DNA of 64,000 bases from the NCBI RefSeq assembly GCF_025175675.1, contig NZ_JANIOA010000010.1, positions 55,244-119,243 of the forward strand, written 5' to 3'. A model generated the notes under the pieces. The model was not told where the DNA came from and made no database searches. It saw only the letters and a program-made list of their open reading frames with translations. Of the stretch, positions 8,636-18,599 are shown piece by piece. Within the stretch, counting starts at the first letter, position 1. Each line of letters begins with the position of its first letter. The DNA comes from Sedimenticola hydrogenitrophicus (lineage in GTDB: Bacteria; Pseudomonadota; Gammaproteobacteria; Chromatiales; Chromatiaceae). Made by a program: the position numbers and the translations under genes.

Positions 8636-9523
8636 ATGGCGATTACAGCCTCTCTGGTAAAGGAACTGCGTGAGCGTACCGGTTCCGGCATGATGGAATG
8701 CAAAAAGGCGTTGGTCGAGGCCGATGGCGATATCGACGCAGCGATCGAGAACATGCGTAAATCAGGACAGGCAAAGGCTGCCAAGAAGGCGGGGCGTACC
8801 GCTGCTGACGGCCTGATAGTCATCCAGATGACCGATGACAACAAAAAGGGTGTCATGGTTGAAGTCAACTGTGAAACCGATTTTGTTGCCAAGGATGAGA
8901 ATTTCACCTCATTTGCCAATGCCGTGGCGCAACGCGCCCTGGCCTCGGATGTGACCAGCGTCGAAGAGCTGTTGAATGCCCCGCTGCACGACGGCGAAGA
9001 GACCACCGTGAATACCGCGCGTGAGGCGCTCGTGGTGAAGATCGGCGAGAACATGAATGTGCGTCGGTTTGAGCGCTTCGAGTCCGCCAACGGCCGTCTG
9101 GCCAGCTACAGCCACGGCGCGCGTATCGGCGTGGTAGTGGATATCGAAGGCGCTGACGACGAACTGGCGAAGGACATCGCCATGCATGTGGCCGCCAGCA
9201 ATCCGACCTGCGTCTCCGAGGAGCAGGTCTCTGCCGAACTGGTGGAAAAGGAGCGCGAGATCTTCAAGGTGCAGGCGCTGGAGAGCGGCAAGCCGGAGAA
9301 TATCGTGGACAAGATTGTTGATGGCCGGGTACGCAAGTATCTGTCCGAGATCACCCTCCTGGGTCAGGCGTTCGTGAAAGACCCTGACACCACGGTGGAG
9401 AAACTGCTTGCCGGTGCCGGTGCCAAGGTCAACAGCTTCAAACGCTTTGAAGTGGGCGAGGGGATCGAAAAGAAGCAGGAAAACTTCGCCGATGAGGTGA
9501 TGGCGCAGGTTCGCGGTGAATAA
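8636..9523 (+). CDS. tsf: Translation elongation factor Ts
   Basis: A 295-residue guanine-nucleotide exchange factor that reloads EF-Tu with GTP. The N-terminus [19 protein letters not shown] and the downstream [14 protein letters not shown] are the standard EF-Ts signatures. The core continues with [15 protein letters not shown]. The open frame extends upstream to 8543, but the ATG at 8636, with GAGGAATTAC just before it, gives the conserved start. A strong intrinsic terminator follows, so the rpsB-tsf unit ends here. Confidence 0.98.
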   Translation: MAITASLVKELRERTGSGMMECKKALVEADGDIDAAIENMRKSGQAKAAKKAGRTAADGLIVIQMTDDNKKGVMVEVNCETDFVAKDENFTSFANAVAQRALASDVTSVEELLNAPLHDGEETTVNTAREALVVKIGENMNVRRFERFESANGRLASYSHGARIGVVVDIEGADDELAKDIAMHVAASNPTCVSEEQVSAELVEKEREIFKVQALESGKPENIVDKIVDGRVRKYLSEITLLGQAFVKDPDTTVEKLLAGAGAKVNSFKRFEVGEGIEKKQENFADEVMAQVRGE

Positions 9524-9534
9524 CTAAACAAAAA

Positions 9535-9563
9535 CAGTCCCGGTCTCCCGGGACTGTTTTTTT
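9535..9563 (+). terminator. Intrinsic terminator after tsf
   Basis: A perfect 9-bp GC-rich stem CAGTCCCGG-TCTC-CCGGGACTG is followed at once by seven T residues. It begins 12 bp after the tsf stop. This is the clearest terminator in the window. Confidence 0.92.
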
Positions 9564-9593
9564 GTCCAGGGATGGACTTATGCCGCGGAGGCC

Positions 9594-9638
9594 ATGAGGA
9601 GTGGTACAGGGATGTACCGATTACGGAGCCGAGGATGC
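9594..9638. repeat. 43-bp dispersed repeat, second copy
   Basis: Matches 3370-3412 apart from one base. The preceding stretch 9561-9596, containing GGATGGACTTATGCCGCGGAG, recurs in inverted orientation at about 28719-28755 inside a MITE-like element, so several repeat modules are stacked here. Confidence 0.7.
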
Positions 9639-9644
9639 CATGGT

Positions 9645-9705
9645 CGTAGGGGCAACCCCCCGTGGTTGCCCGGACAACGGGCAGGCACAGGGGCCTGCCC
9701 CTACG
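9645..9705. repeat. Palindrome CGTAGGGGCA...TGCCCCTACG
   Basis: A 61-bp palindrome with outer arms CGTAGGGGCA and TGCCCCTACG and inner CCGTGGTTGCCCGG. Together with a GTAGGGTGG-type unit at 9730-9764 it fills most of the 312-bp gap between tsf and pyrH. No gene is seen in this gap, and a promoter for pyrH must lie in its last 70 bp or within the repeats. Confidence 0.7.
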
Positions 9706-9835
9706 GGCGCGGAGGCCATGGATGGACAATACGTAGGGTGGACAAGCCCTGGACGCATCCACCGGATATCCTCGATACCTTGGGCCTTCACCGGGTTGAT
9801 GGCTCGTTGTTATGTTAAAAATTTAGAGAATTTGT

Positions 9836-10561
9836 ATGGCTGAATTGATCTGCCGGCGCATCCTGCTCAAGCTGAGTGGTGAGGCGCTGATGGGCACCGG
9901 AAGCTTCGGGATCGATCCCGAGGTGATCACCCGGGTGGCCAAGGATATCCAGGGGCTGGTCGATGCCGGCATCCAGGTGGGGCTGGTGATCGGCGGCGGA
10001 AATATTTTCCGCGGCGAGGGCCTGGCCAAGGCCGGCATGGACCGGGTTTCCGGTGATCACATGGGTATGCTGGCGACGGTCATGAACGCCCTGGCAATGC
10101 AGAACTCCCTGTTGAAGCTGGGTGTGCCAGCCCGTACCATGTCCGCCATCGGTATGGAACAGGTGTGTGAAACCTACGTACGCAGGAAGGCGGTGGAGTA
10201 CCTGGATAAAGGCGAAGTGGTGCTGTTCGCCGCCGGCACGGGAAATCCGTTCTTTACCACCGACTCGGCGGCCAGTCTGCGCGCGATCGAGATCGGCGCC
10301 GACCTGATGATCAAGGCGACCAAGGTCGACGGGGTCTATTCGGCCGATCCGATGAAGGATCCCGATGCCGAATTTTATCCCCGAATCAGCTATGATAAGG
10401 CGCTGGCCGAGGGGCTGCAGGTGATGGACGCGACGGCGATCGTCTTGTGTCGCGACAACGCCATGCCGCTGCGGATCATGAATATCAACACCCCGGGCGC
10501 CCTGCTGCGCCTGGTGAAAGGCGAGGAAGTCGGTTCCCTTGTGGAGAGTGGAAATGATTGA
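9836..10561 (+). CDS. pyrH: UMP kinase
   Basis: A 241-residue hexameric kinase of the amino-acid-kinase fold that converts UMP to UDP, the entry to all pyrimidine nucleotides, and is usually controlled by GTP and UTP. It shows [12 protein letters not shown] near residue 9, [10 protein letters not shown] near 54 and the C-terminal [13 protein letters not shown]. The ATG at 9836 matches the usual start of family members. frr overlaps its end by 8 bp, so translation of the two is probably coupled. Confidence 0.97.
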   Translation: MAELICRRILLKLSGEALMGTGSFGIDPEVITRVAKDIQGLVDAGIQVGLVIGGGNIFRGEGLAKAGMDRVSGDHMGMLATVMNALAMQNSLLKLGVPARTMSAIGMEQVCETYVRRKAVEYLDKGEVVLFAAGTGNPFFTTDSAASLRAIEIGADLMIKATKVDGVYSADPMKDPDAEFYPRISYDKALAEGLQVMDATAIVLCRDNAMPLRIMNINTPGALLRLVKGEEVGSLVESGND

Positions 10562-11111
10562 TGACATAAAAAAAGACGCGACAACGCGCATGGGTAAGAG
10601 TGTGGATGCGCTGGATCATGAGCTGGCCAAGGTGCGCACCGGCCGGGCTCATCCCAGCCTGCTGGACCATCTGACGGTCTCCTACTACGGTTCGGATGTG
10701 CCGCTCAGCCAAGTGGCCAATGTCACGGTGGATGATGCCCGTACCCTGGCCATTACGCCGTGGGAAAAGAACATGGTGCAGACCATCGAGAAGGCGATCA
10801 TGAATTCCGATCTCGGTCTGAATCCCAATTCCGCCGGCACGGTGATTCGTGTACCGCTGCCGCCACTGACCGAGGAGCGCCGCAAGGATCTGATCCGGGT
10901 GGTGCGCAATGAGGCGGAGCAGGCCCGCGTGGCGGTGCGCAATATCCGCCGCGACGCCAACAGCGAACTGAAGAACCTGGTCAAGGAGAAGCTGATTTCC
11001 GAAGATGACGAGCGACGCGGTCAGGAGATCATCCAGAAACTGACGGATCAGCACATCAAGGAGATCGATGAGCATCTGGCGGTCAAGGAGAAGGACCTGA
11101 TGTCGATCTGA
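10554..11111 (+). CDS. frr: Ribosome recycling factor
   Basis: A 185-residue protein, exactly the usual length, that with EF-G splits post-termination ribosomes. It has the three-helix-bundle sequence with [15 protein letters not shown] near residue 26 and the C-terminal [13 protein letters not shown]. The ATG at 10554 lies inside the end of pyrH, with GGAGAGTGGAA just upstream as ribosome binding site. An upstream in-frame TTG was rejected because it would add five unusual residues. Confidence 0.97.
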   Translation: MIDDIKKDATTRMGKSVDALDHELAKVRTGRAHPSLLDHLTVSYYGSDVPLSQVANVTVDDARTLAITPWEKNMVQTIEKAIMNSDLGLNPNSAGTVIRVPLPPLTEERRKDLIRVVRNEAEQARVAVRNIRRDANSELKNLVKEKLISEDDERRGQEIIQKLTDQHIKEIDEHLAVKEKDLMSI

Positions 11112-11149
11112 TCCGGAACAGCTGATAGCCAGGTCCAGGAGCAATATAC

Positions 11150-11225
11150 AGGGGTCGGCGTCGGTTGGCGTCGCTATCTCAGGAGTCCAATGCTGAGGTG
11201 CGACGCGAATTCGATTCCGACCCCT
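11150..11225. repeat. REP-type palindrome, diverged GGGGTCGG family member
   Basis: Bounded by AGGGGTCGG and CCGACCCCT, with the rest of the arms only loosely paired. It belongs with the GGGGTCGGAGTCA palindromes found later in the window and is one of only two palindromic repeats inside the long essential-gene block. Confidence 0.65.
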
Positions 11226-11242
11226 CAAGCTAACTAGACACA

Positions 11243-12037
11243 ATGCAGCAGCGGACAGAGGATTCGGGTTTAATGGAGGGTGATGGAGTGGCCCGGATAC
11301 CACGGCATGTCGCCATTGTCATGGATGGTAACGGGCGTTGGGCGCAGCAGCGGAATCTCCCGCGTCATGCCGGGCACAAGGCGGGCGTGAAGTCGGTCCG
11401 TACCAGCGTGGAGGAGTCGGTCAGGCACGGCATCGAGGTGCTGACCCTGTTTGCCTTCAGCAGTGAAAACTGGAAGCGGCCGGCGGGCGAGGTCTCGCTG
11501 TTGATGGATCTGTTCATGGTGGCGTTGCAGCGCGAAGTGAAGCGTCTGAAACGCAATAACGTCCGGTTGCGGATTATCGGTGATCGCAGCGCATTTTCCG
11601 ACAAGCTGCAGCAGCGCATCGCCGCCGCCGAGGCCGAGACTGCCGAGAACGACGGACTGGTACTGCAGATCGCCGCCAACTACGGTGGCCGCTGGGATAT
11701 CGTCCAGTCGGTGAGGCATCTCGCTGCCCGGGTGGCGTCCGGCGAACTGACGGCGGAGCGGATCAGCGAAGCGGTCATCTCATCCGGGCTCTCGTTTTCC
11801 GACCTGCCCGACCCGGACCTGTTTATCCGCACCGGTGGCGAGCAACGGATCAGTAACTTTATGCTTTGGCAGTCCGCTTATACCGAACTCTTTTTCACCG
11901 ACGCCTACTGGCCCGATTTTGACGCGCGGGCCTACGCCGCCGCCCTGGACTTTTTCGCCGCACGCCAGCGTCGCTTCGGTATGCTTGAGGAACAGCTGTC
12001 GAGTGCGACTCCCAACCCCCCGGATTCGACGGACTGA
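11243..12037 (+). CDS. uppS: Isoprenyl transferase (undecaprenyl diphosphate synthase)
   Basis: A 264-residue cis-prenyltransferase that extends farnesyl diphosphate with isopentenyl units to the C55 lipid carrier. The P-loop motif VMDGNGRWAQQR near residue 28 contains the catalytic Asp. The C-terminal signature SDLPDPDLFIRTGGEQRISN is complete. The start is an ATG at 11243; residues before RIPRHVAIVMDG are variable in the family. It leads the uppS-cdsA-dxr-rseP set with a 2-bp gap to cdsA. Confidence 0.96.
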   Translation: MQQRTEDSGLMEGDGVARIPRHVAIVMDGNGRWAQQRNLPRHAGHKAGVKSVRTSVEESVRHGIEVLTLFAFSSENWKRPAGEVSLLMDLFMVALQREVKRLKRNNVRLRIIGDRSAFSDKLQQRIAAAEAETAENDGLVLQIAANYGGRWDIVQSVRHLAARVASGELTAERISEAVISSGLSFSDLPDPDLFIRTGGEQRISNFMLWQSAYTELFFTDAYWPDFDARAYAAALDFFAARQRRFGMLEEQLSSATPNPPDSTD

Positions 12038-12039
12038 CC

Positions 12040-12861
12040 ATGCTGCTACAGCGAATCCTGACTGCCCTGGTACTACTGCCGCTGGTGATCGCGGGGGTAC
12101 TTTATCTGCCGACCAGCGGATTCGCCCTGCTGTTGGCGGTGGTGATCCTGCTGGGGGCCGACGAATGGACCCGGCTGGCCGAACTGACCCGGCGCCCGCA
12201 GCGGCTCCTTTATCTGCTGACCATGGGGCTGGCCATGGCCGGGCTCAGCGCGATTCTGCAATATCCGCTGCCGAGCCTGGTGCTGTTCGCCGCAGTCAGT
12301 CTCGGCTGGCTGGTGATCTCCCTTTACATCATCCGCTACCGGCCGGATCGGGCGGTTAAACCGGGCCGGGCCGGCAAACTGCTGCTCGGTTATTTTGTCC
12401 TGCTGCCCACCTGGGCGGCGCTGGTCTATCTGCATGGCGAAGACGCGCAGGGGCCGGCCCTGGTGCTGTACGCCCTGTCGCTCTCCTGGGTGGCCGATAC
12501 CGGTGCCTATTTCGCCGGCCGGCAGTGGGGAAGGGTCAATCTGTCGCCCCATATCAGTCCGAAAAAGACCCGCGAGGGGGTCTATGGCGCCCTGCTGGCG
12601 ATCGGGTTGTGGAGTGGGGTGCTGATCTGGTTGCGCCCGGAGACGGGAACCTTGTGGCAGGTCGTGATACTCTGCCTGCTGGTCTGTCTGGTGTCGGTGG
12701 TCGGTGACCTGTTCGAGAGCCTGCTGAAGCGGCAGGCCGGCATCAAGGACAGCGGAAACCTGTTGCCCGGCCATGGGGGTATCCTGGACAGGATTGACAG
12801 TCTGACGGCGGTAGCCCCGGTGTTCACCCTGGGACTGCTGTTGCTGGGAGGTGGCGGGTGA
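12040..12861 (+). CDS. cdsA: Phosphatidate cytidylyltransferase
   Basis: A 273-residue integral inner-membrane enzyme that makes CDP-diacylglycerol, the branch point for all phospholipids. Most of the sequence is hydrophobic helices. The family signature near the C-terminus is clear in two pieces: [20 protein letters not shown] and [13 protein letters not shown], which contain the Mg-binding acids. Its stop overlaps the GTG start of dxr (GTGA), which indicates coupled translation. Confidence 0.95.
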   Translation: MLLQRILTALVLLPLVIAGVLYLPTSGFALLLAVVILLGADEWTRLAELTRRPQRLLYLLTMGLAMAGLSAILQYPLPSLVLFAAVSLGWLVISLYIIRYRPDRAVKPGRAGKLLLGYFVLLPTWAALVYLHGEDAQGPALVLYALSLSWVADTGAYFAGRQWGRVNLSPHISPKKTREGVYGALLAIGLWSGVLIWLRPETGTLWQVVILCLLVCLVSVVGDLFESLLKRQAGIKDSGNLLPGHGGILDRIDSLTAVAPVFTLGLLLLGGGG

Positions 12862-14036
12862 TTGGCTTGACGGTACTGGGTGCGACCGGATCTATCGGTA
12901 TCAGTACGCTGGATGTGGTGGCGCGGCATCCGGACAAATATCGCATCGTGGCACTGACCGCCAATCGGGACGTCGAGGGGCTCTATCGTCAGTGCCGGCA
13001 GCATGCGCCCGAGTACGCCGTCATGGCGGATGGCGATGCGGCACGCCGTCTGGAGGGTCGGCTCAAGGGTGCGGGCTTGTCGATAAAGGTATTGACCGGC
13101 GTGGAGGGCCTGGAGCATGTGGCCTCCATGGCGGGCGTGGACTATGTCATGGCGGCGATTGTCGGCGCGGCCGGTCTGCTGCCCACACTGGCGGCGGCGC
13201 GGGCAGGCAAGCGGGTGCTGCTGGCCAACAAGGAGGCGCTGGTGGTCTCCGGCGCGCTGTTCATGCAGGCCGTGGAGCAGGGTGGGGCGGAAATCCTGCC
13301 GATCGACAGCGAGCATAATGCGGTGTTTCAGTGCATGCCGGCCGATTTTCGCCGCGGGCTGGACCGGGTGGGTGTGTCGCGCATCCTGTTGACCGCCTCC
13401 GGGGGACCGTTCCGCACGCTCTCGCTGGATCAATTGCAGAATGTGACTCCGGACCAGGCCTGCGCCCATCCCAATTGGGATATGGGACGCAAGATCTCGG
13501 TGGATTCCGCCACCATGATGAACAAGGGACTGGAGGTGATCGAGGCCTGCTGGCTGTTCCATACCACGCCGGATCGCATCAAGGTGGTGCTGCATCCGCA
13601 AAGCGTCATCCACTCCATGGTCGCCTATGCCGACGGCTCGGTGCTCGCGCAACTGGGCAATCCCGATATGCGTACCCCGATCGCCCACGCCCTGGCGTGG
13701 CCCGAGCGCATCGAGTCCGGGGTGGCCCCCCTGGATCTGTTCGAGGTGGCGCGGCTGGATTTCGAGCCACCCAGCTTGGAGCGGTTTGCCTGCCTGCGGT
13801 TGGCCTACGAGGCGATCGAGGCCGGCGGCACCGCCCCGGCCATTCTCAATGCGGCCAATGAGGTCGCGGTGGCGGCGTTCCTTGGCGGAAAATTGGGGTT
13901 TACCGATATACCGTGGGTGATCGGCTCGGTGCTCGAAACCCTGCCCGGACGGCATGACGCCGATCTGGAGACCCTGCTTGCGGTGGATGGCGAGGCCCGC
14001 CGCCGGGCGGAACAATTGATCCGCGAGCGGGTCTGA
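12858..14036 (+). CDS. dxr: 1-deoxy-D-xylulose 5-phosphate reductoisomerase
   Basis: A 392-residue NADPH- and metal-dependent enzyme, first committed step of the MEP isoprenoid pathway. It shows the nucleotide-binding start [20 protein letters not shown], the substrate loop [10 protein letters not shown] and the catalytic/metal stretch [13 protein letters not shown]. The start is GTG, overlapping cdsA by 4 bp. It supplies precursors that uppS then condenses, so operon partners belong to the same supply line. Confidence 0.97.
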   Translation: MIGLTVLGATGSIGISTLDVVARHPDKYRIVALTANRDVEGLYRQCRQHAPEYAVMADGDAARRLEGRLKGAGLSIKVLTGVEGLEHVASMAGVDYVMAAIVGAAGLLPTLAAARAGKRVLLANKEALVVSGALFMQAVEQGGAEILPIDSEHNAVFQCMPADFRRGLDRVGVSRILLTASGGPFRTLSLDQLQNVTPDQACAHPNWDMGRKISVDSATMMNKGLEVIEACWLFHTTPDRIKVVLHPQSVIHSMVAYADGSVLAQLGNPDMRTPIAHALAWPERIESGVAPLDLFEVARLDFEPPSLERFACLRLAYEAIEAGGTAPAILNAANEVAVAAFLGGKLGFTDIPWVIGSVLETLPGRHDADLETLLAVDGEARRRAEQLIRERV

Positions 14037-14045
14037 TCTGTCGCC

Positions 14046-15470
14046 ATGACATCATTTCTATTCACAGTTGCCTCATTTGTCGTTGCCCTGGGCATCCTGA
14101 TCGCGGTTCACGAATTCGGCCACTTTTGGGTGGCAAGGAAGCTGGGCGTCAAGGTGTTGCGGTTTTCCATCGGTTTCGGCAAGCCGCTGCTGACCTTCCG
14201 GGGGCGGCCGTCGGCGGCTGAAGCGGCTGCGGGGGCCGCGCCCGGCGATCGTCACTCCGAGGCGGACCTGGGCACCGAGTATGTGGTCGCGGCCATCCCG
14301 CTGGGTGGCTATGTGAAGATGCTCGATGAGCGGGAGGGGGCGGTTCCCGAACGCTATCTGCACCAGGCCTTCAACCGACAGTCGCTGGCGGTTCGCTCGG
14401 CCATCGTCGCGGCCGGACCGCTGTTCAATTTCGCCTTTGCCATACTCGCCTTCTGGTTTATCGGTGTCTACGGCGATACCGGATCGCGGCCCTGGATCGG
14501 TGAGGTGGCGGAGTCGACCATTGCTGCCGAGGCGGGGTTTGCCGCCGATGACGAGATTCTCTCTGTGGGCGATACCCGGACGCCGACCTGGGAGTCGGCC
14601 GTCTACACGTTGTTGACCAATGCCACCTCGGGTGATGACGTGAGCGTCACGGTGCGGGATGCCGCCGGTCTCGAGCGGCTGCGCATACTGCCGGGTGATC
14701 GTCTGCTGGTCTTGGCGGAGGATGGCCGGTTGCTGGAGCGTCTCGGTCTTGCGCCAAAACGGCCGGTGATCGAGCCGGTGATCGGGCAGGTGGTGGCGGG
14801 CGAGGCCGCCGAATCGGCGGGTCTCAAGGCAGGTGACCGGGTGCTCTCGATCGATGGTCGGGAGGTGGGGTCATGGTCCGAACTGGTCGACTATATCCAG
14901 CGCCACCCGGCGACCCTGGTGGAGATGCGCATTTCCCGTGACGGTGCCGAGCGACCGATCAAGCTGATTGTCGGGCAAAAGGATCAGGGCGAGCAGGCGG
15001 TCGGACGCATCGGCGCGGGGCCCCATGTGCCGGAAGGCTTGTTCGACGATTACCGGGTGGAGGTGCGTTACGGCCCCCTGGAGGCGGTGCCCATGGCGGC
15101 GATCAAGACCGGTGATATGTCGCTGTTCATGCTGAAAATGCTGGGCCGGATGGTGATCGGGGAGATCTCCGTCAGAAACCTCAGCGGCCCCATCTCGATT
15201 GCCCAGACGGCGGGTCGCACTGCGAGCTTCGGGCTGACCCAATTCCTCAAGTTCCTGGCGCTGGTCAGTATCAGCCTGGGGGTGCTTAACCTGTTGCCGG
15301 TACCCATTCTGGACGGTGGCCACCTGTTCTACTTTCTGCTGGAGGCGATCAAGGGGAGCCCGGTCTCCGAGACGGCCCAGGCCTTCGGGCAGCGGATCGG
15401 ACTGGTGATTCTGCTTGGTCTGATGAGCCTGGCCTTTTACGTGGATATCGCAAGACTGTTCAATTCGTAA
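14046..15470 (+). CDS. rseP: Site-2 intramembrane zinc protease RseP
   Basis: A 474-residue S2P protease that cleaves the anti-sigma factor RseA and releases sigma-E when outer-membrane proteins misfold. The zinc motif HEFGH is at residues 22-26 in the first membrane helix, and the second ligand lies in NLLPVPILDGGHLFYF near 415. Two PDZ domains sit between them, the second around KAGDRVLSIDGREVGSW. The region from about 55 to 80 has an Ala/Glu-rich insert that makes it longer than the roughly 450-residue E. coli protein. It directly precedes bamA, whose client pathway it polices. Confidence 0.95.
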   Translation: MTSFLFTVASFVVALGILIAVHEFGHFWVARKLGVKVLRFSIGFGKPLLTFRGRPSAAEAAAGAAPGDRHSEADLGTEYVVAAIPLGGYVKMLDEREGAVPERYLHQAFNRQSLAVRSAIVAAGPLFNFAFAILAFWFIGVYGDTGSRPWIGEVAESTIAAEAGFAADDEILSVGDTRTPTWESAVYTLLTNATSGDDVSVTVRDAAGLERLRILPGDRLLVLAEDGRLLERLGLAPKRPVIEPVIGQVVAGEAAESAGLKAGDRVLSIDGREVGSWSELVDYIQRHPATLVEMRISRDGAERPIKLIVGQKDQGEQAVGRIGAGPHVPEGLFDDYRVEVRYGPLEAVPMAAIKTGDMSLFMLKMLGRMVIGEISVRNLSGPISIAQTAGRTASFGLTQFLKFLALVSISLGVLNLLPVPILDGGHLFYFLLEAIKGSPVSETAQAFGQRIGLVILLGLMSLAFYVDIARLFNS

Positions 15471-15745
15471 TTAATTCCCCCTGCCCCTTGGGTAGGTTCG
15501 AAAGTTTATTTATACTAGTGCACTTTTGGGGTCAGTGGGTACTTTGGAAGCATGGGCTGGCGTCAAAAAAATTATGAATATCATAGCGATAGCATGATCA
15601 TGTTCGGTTTGAAATAGAGATCGAATTTCAGGCCTCCATCTACCCTTTTTCATATCGGGAGCGGAAACGGTTATCCCGGTTTCGCCAGGGTGAGGGGCTC
15701 GGTTGTCATGGATAGACTTAAAAAACAAAACCTTATAAAGATAAT

Positions 15746-18055
15746 ATGAACCTGGTTATTAAATTGCGACTGTTACTGACTCTCATCATCCTGGTTCTGC
15801 CTCAATTGGCATTCAGTGATACCTTCGTCGTCAAGGACATCCGGGTTGACGGGCTGCAGCGTATCTCGCCCGGAACGGTGTTCAATTACCTGCCGGTGAA
15901 GATCGGACAGCAGATCGAGTCGGATGCCACCGGGGATATTATCCGCGCACTCTATAAGACCGGTTTTTTCAAGGATGTGAAGCTGGAGCGGCAGGGAGAT
16001 GTGCTGATCATCTTTGTCACCGAGCGGCCGGCGATCGCCAAGATTGAAATTCAGGGGAACAAGGCGCTTGAGACCGAACCATTGTTGTTGGCACTGAAGG
16101 ATATCGGACTTGCGGAGGGTCGGGTATTCAACCGCTCGGTGCTGGACAAGATCGAGCAGGAATTGCAGCGGCAGTATTTCAACTTGGGCAAGTACGCAGT
16201 CAAACTCTCCTCGACCGTGACCCCCCTGGAACGTAACCGGGTGGCGATCAATATCGATATCTCGGAAGGGGGGACGGCGCGGATCAAGAAGATCAATATC
16301 ATCGGCAACCGCGCCTTTGACGAGGAGGAGTTGCTGGATGAGTTCTCCCTCAATACCACCGGCTTTCTCTCCTCCTTCACCAAGGATGACCAGTACTCCC
16401 GGCAGAAACTCTCCGGCGATCTGGAAAAGCTGCGCTCGTTCTATCTGGATCGCGGTCATATCAATTTCGCGATTACCTCGACCCAGGTCTCCATTACCCC
16501 GGACAAACGGGATATCTATGTCACCATCAATATCGAAGAGGGCGAGGTATACACCATTAACGATATTCTGCTGACCGGTGATCTGGTGCTGCCCAAGGAA
16601 GCGTTTTTCCCGATGATTCATCTGGTACGTGGCGAGGTATTTTCCCGGAAAGAGGTGATCGGCAGTGCCGAGCGCATCAATACCCTGCTGGGCAACAACG
16701 GCTATGCCTTCGCCAATGTCAACAGCATCCCGGATATCGACGAAGAGAAGAAGCAGGTGGCCATCACCTACTTTGTGGATCCCGGCAAGCGGGTCTATGT
16801 GCGGCGGGTCAATATGAAGGGCAACAGCTCCACCCGCGACGAGGTGCTGCGCCGGGAGATGCGCCAGCTGGAGTCAGCCTGGTATTCCGCCGACCAGGTG
16901 ACCCGTTCACGGGAGCGTCTGCAGCGCTTGGGGTTCTTCGATGAGGTAAATGTGGAGACCCCAGCTGTAGCGGGATCTACCGATCAGGTGGATCTGAATA
17001 TCGCGGTGGTCGAAAAGCCGATGGGCAACCTGATGGCGGGTCTCGGCTTCTCCCAGTCCGATGGTGTGATCTTCAGCACCAGCCTGAGCCAGAAGAACTT
17101 TCTGGGCACCGGCAAGCAGGTCTCGCTGGCATTCGATAACAGTGATTCCAGCACCCATTACCGGCTGGGCTATGTCAATCCCTACTACACGGTCGACGGG
17201 ATCAGCCGGGGCTTCAACCTGAGTTATCAGAAAACCGATTTCGACGAGGTGGATACGGCGAAATACCTGACCGACACCGGAACCGTCGGGGTGGTGTTCG
17301 GGGTGCCGATCACCGAGACCGACCGGGTCAATTTTACCGCCGACCTGCTGCACACCACGTTCAAGCCGGCGGAGATCTCGCCGTCCAGCGAGGTGCTCGC
17401 CTTCAGGACGGAGAACGGCGACTCCTTCCTCGACTTCAAGATCGGCACCAGCTGGACCCGGGATTCCCGCGACTCCTCGCTGCTGCCCACCCAGGGGGCG
17501 ACGCAGAGCCTGAGCGCCTCGGCCACCCTGCCCGGCAGTGACCTGGAGTACTACAAGATCGCCTACAAGCACAAGCGCTACTTCCCGCTGAACAACGCCT
17601 TCACCCTGGCGCTCAATGGCGATCTCGCTTATGGTGATGTCTATGGCGAGACTTCGCGACTGCCCCTGTGGGAGAACTTCTTCGCCGGCGGCATCAGGAC
17701 GGTTCGGGGGTTCAAGGATCACAGCCTGGGACCGCGTGACACGCTTAACGGTTTACCTAATGATCCGATTGGTGGAAACATAAAAATCGTCGGCAATGCC
17801 GAGCTGTTCTTCCCGGCGCCCTTCAAGTTGATGGAGAAGTCGATTCGCCTTGGCCTGTTTTTTGACGCGGGTAATGTATTCTCCACCCACGGCGGGGCGG
17901 ATTTCGACCTGAGTGAGCTGCGTTACTCCACCGGGGCCTCGGCCATGTGGCTCTCCCCCATGGGCGCGCTGGGTATGAGCCTGGGTGTTCCGCTCAATGA
18001 GAAACCGGGTGATGATACGGAGATATTCCAGTTCACCTTCGGTACCGCATTCTAA
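15746..18055 (+). CDS. bamA: Outer membrane protein assembly factor BamA
   Basis: A 769-residue outer-membrane protein that folds beta-barrel proteins into the outer membrane. It has a signal peptide ending near LPQLAFSDT, five periplasmic POTRA repeats (about 25-420, beginning FVVKDIRVDGLQRISPGTV) and a C-terminal 16-strand barrel ending in the aromatic FQFTFGTAF. The barrel loop motif VRGFKDHSLGPRD corresponds to the conserved (V/I)RG(F/Y) of Omp85 proteins. The 275-bp upstream gap is relatively AT-rich and may hold its own promoter, possibly sigma-E dependent (inference from the family). Confidence 0.97.
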   Translation: MNLVIKLRLLLTLIILVLPQLAFSDTFVVKDIRVDGLQRISPGTVFNYLPVKIGQQIESDATGDIIRALYKTGFFKDVKLERQGDVLIIFVTERPAIAKIEIQGNKALETEPLLLALKDIGLAEGRVFNRSVLDKIEQELQRQYFNLGKYAVKLSSTVTPLERNRVAINIDISEGGTARIKKINIIGNRAFDEEELLDEFSLNTTGFLSSFTKDDQYSRQKLSGDLEKLRSFYLDRGHINFAITSTQVSITPDKRDIYVTINIEEGEVYTINDILLTGDLVLPKEAFFPMIHLVRGEVFSRKEVIGSAERINTLLGNNGYAFANVNSIPDIDEEKKQVAITYFVDPGKRVYVRRVNMKGNSSTRDEVLRREMRQLESAWYSADQVTRSRERLQRLGFFDEVNVETPAVAGSTDQVDLNIAVVEKPMGNLMAGLGFSQSDGVIFSTSLSQKNFLGTGKQVSLAFDNSDSSTHYRLGYVNPYYTVDGISRGFNLSYQKTDFDEVDTAKYLTDTGTVGVVFGVPITETDRVNFTADLLHTTFKPAEISPSSEVLAFRTENGDSFLDFKIGTSWTRDSRDSSLLPTQGATQSLSASATLPGSDLEYYKIAYKHKRYFPLNNAFTLALNGDLAYGDVYGETSRLPLWENFFAGGIRTVRGFKDHSLGPRDTLNGLPNDPIGGNIKIVGNAELFFPAPFKLMEKSIRLGLFFDAGNVFSTHGGADFDLSELRYSTGASAMWLSPMGALGMSLGVPLNEKPGDDTEIFQFTFGTAF

Positions 18056-18071
18056 GTATCAGGAGATTAAA

Positions 18072-18590
18072 TTGAAGAAGTCAGCCTTAAGCATCCTTGC
18101 GATATTTCTGTTCAGTCTGATTTCGGCGGCGGGGGCGGCCGAATTTAAAGTCGGTGTCGTTGACCTGAATAAAGTGATGGAGCAGTCACCCCAGGCCCAG
18201 GAGATCAGCAATGCCCTGAAGAAAGAGTTCCAGGCACGCGATCAGGACCTGATTGCCAAGGCCAAACAGCTGAAGCAGCTGGAAGACAAACTGACCCGCG
18301 ATGCCGCGGTGATGAGTACGGAAGAGGCCAAGCGGCTCGAGAACGACATCCGCTCCCGGCGTCGTCAGTTGACCACCAATCGCACGGAGTTTCGTGAAGA
18401 TGCGAACCTGCGTCGCAACGAGGCGGTCAACCGGCTGTTGCGCAAAGTGGGTGAAGTGGTCAGCCAGATCGGTGAAGAGGAGCAGGTGGATGTGATCCTG
18501 ACCGATGGGGTGGCCTATTTCAACAAGCGGGTTGATCTCACGGCGAAAGTCCTGCAGCGCCTTGAAGAGCTGGCTAAAACCTCCAAGTAG
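18072..18590 (+). CDS. skp: Periplasmic chaperone Skp (OmpH)
   Basis: A 172-residue chaperone that holds unfolded outer-membrane proteins on their way to BamA. It has a signal peptide (MKKSALSILAIFLFSLISAA, cut after AGA or nearby), the FKVGVVDLNKVMEQSP strand and then long charged helices forming the tentacles. The start is TTG at 18072, chosen because AGGAG lies 7 bases upstream and the lysine pair after it makes a normal signal peptide. No ATG fits in this frame. Confidence 0.93.
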   Translation: MKKSALSILAIFLFSLISAAGAAEFKVGVVDLNKVMEQSPQAQEISNALKKEFQARDQDLIAKAKQLKQLEDKLTRDAAVMSTEEAKRLENDIRSRRRQLTTNRTEFREDANLRRNEAVNRLLRKVGEVVSQIGEEEQVDVILTDGVAYFNKRVDLTAKVLQRLEELAKTSK

Positions 18591-18599
18591 GACGGGCCG

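Noticed and set aside
15510..15728. 72-codon reverse frame before bamA
   Set aside because: No similarity recognised, and it lies in the probable bamA promoter region.
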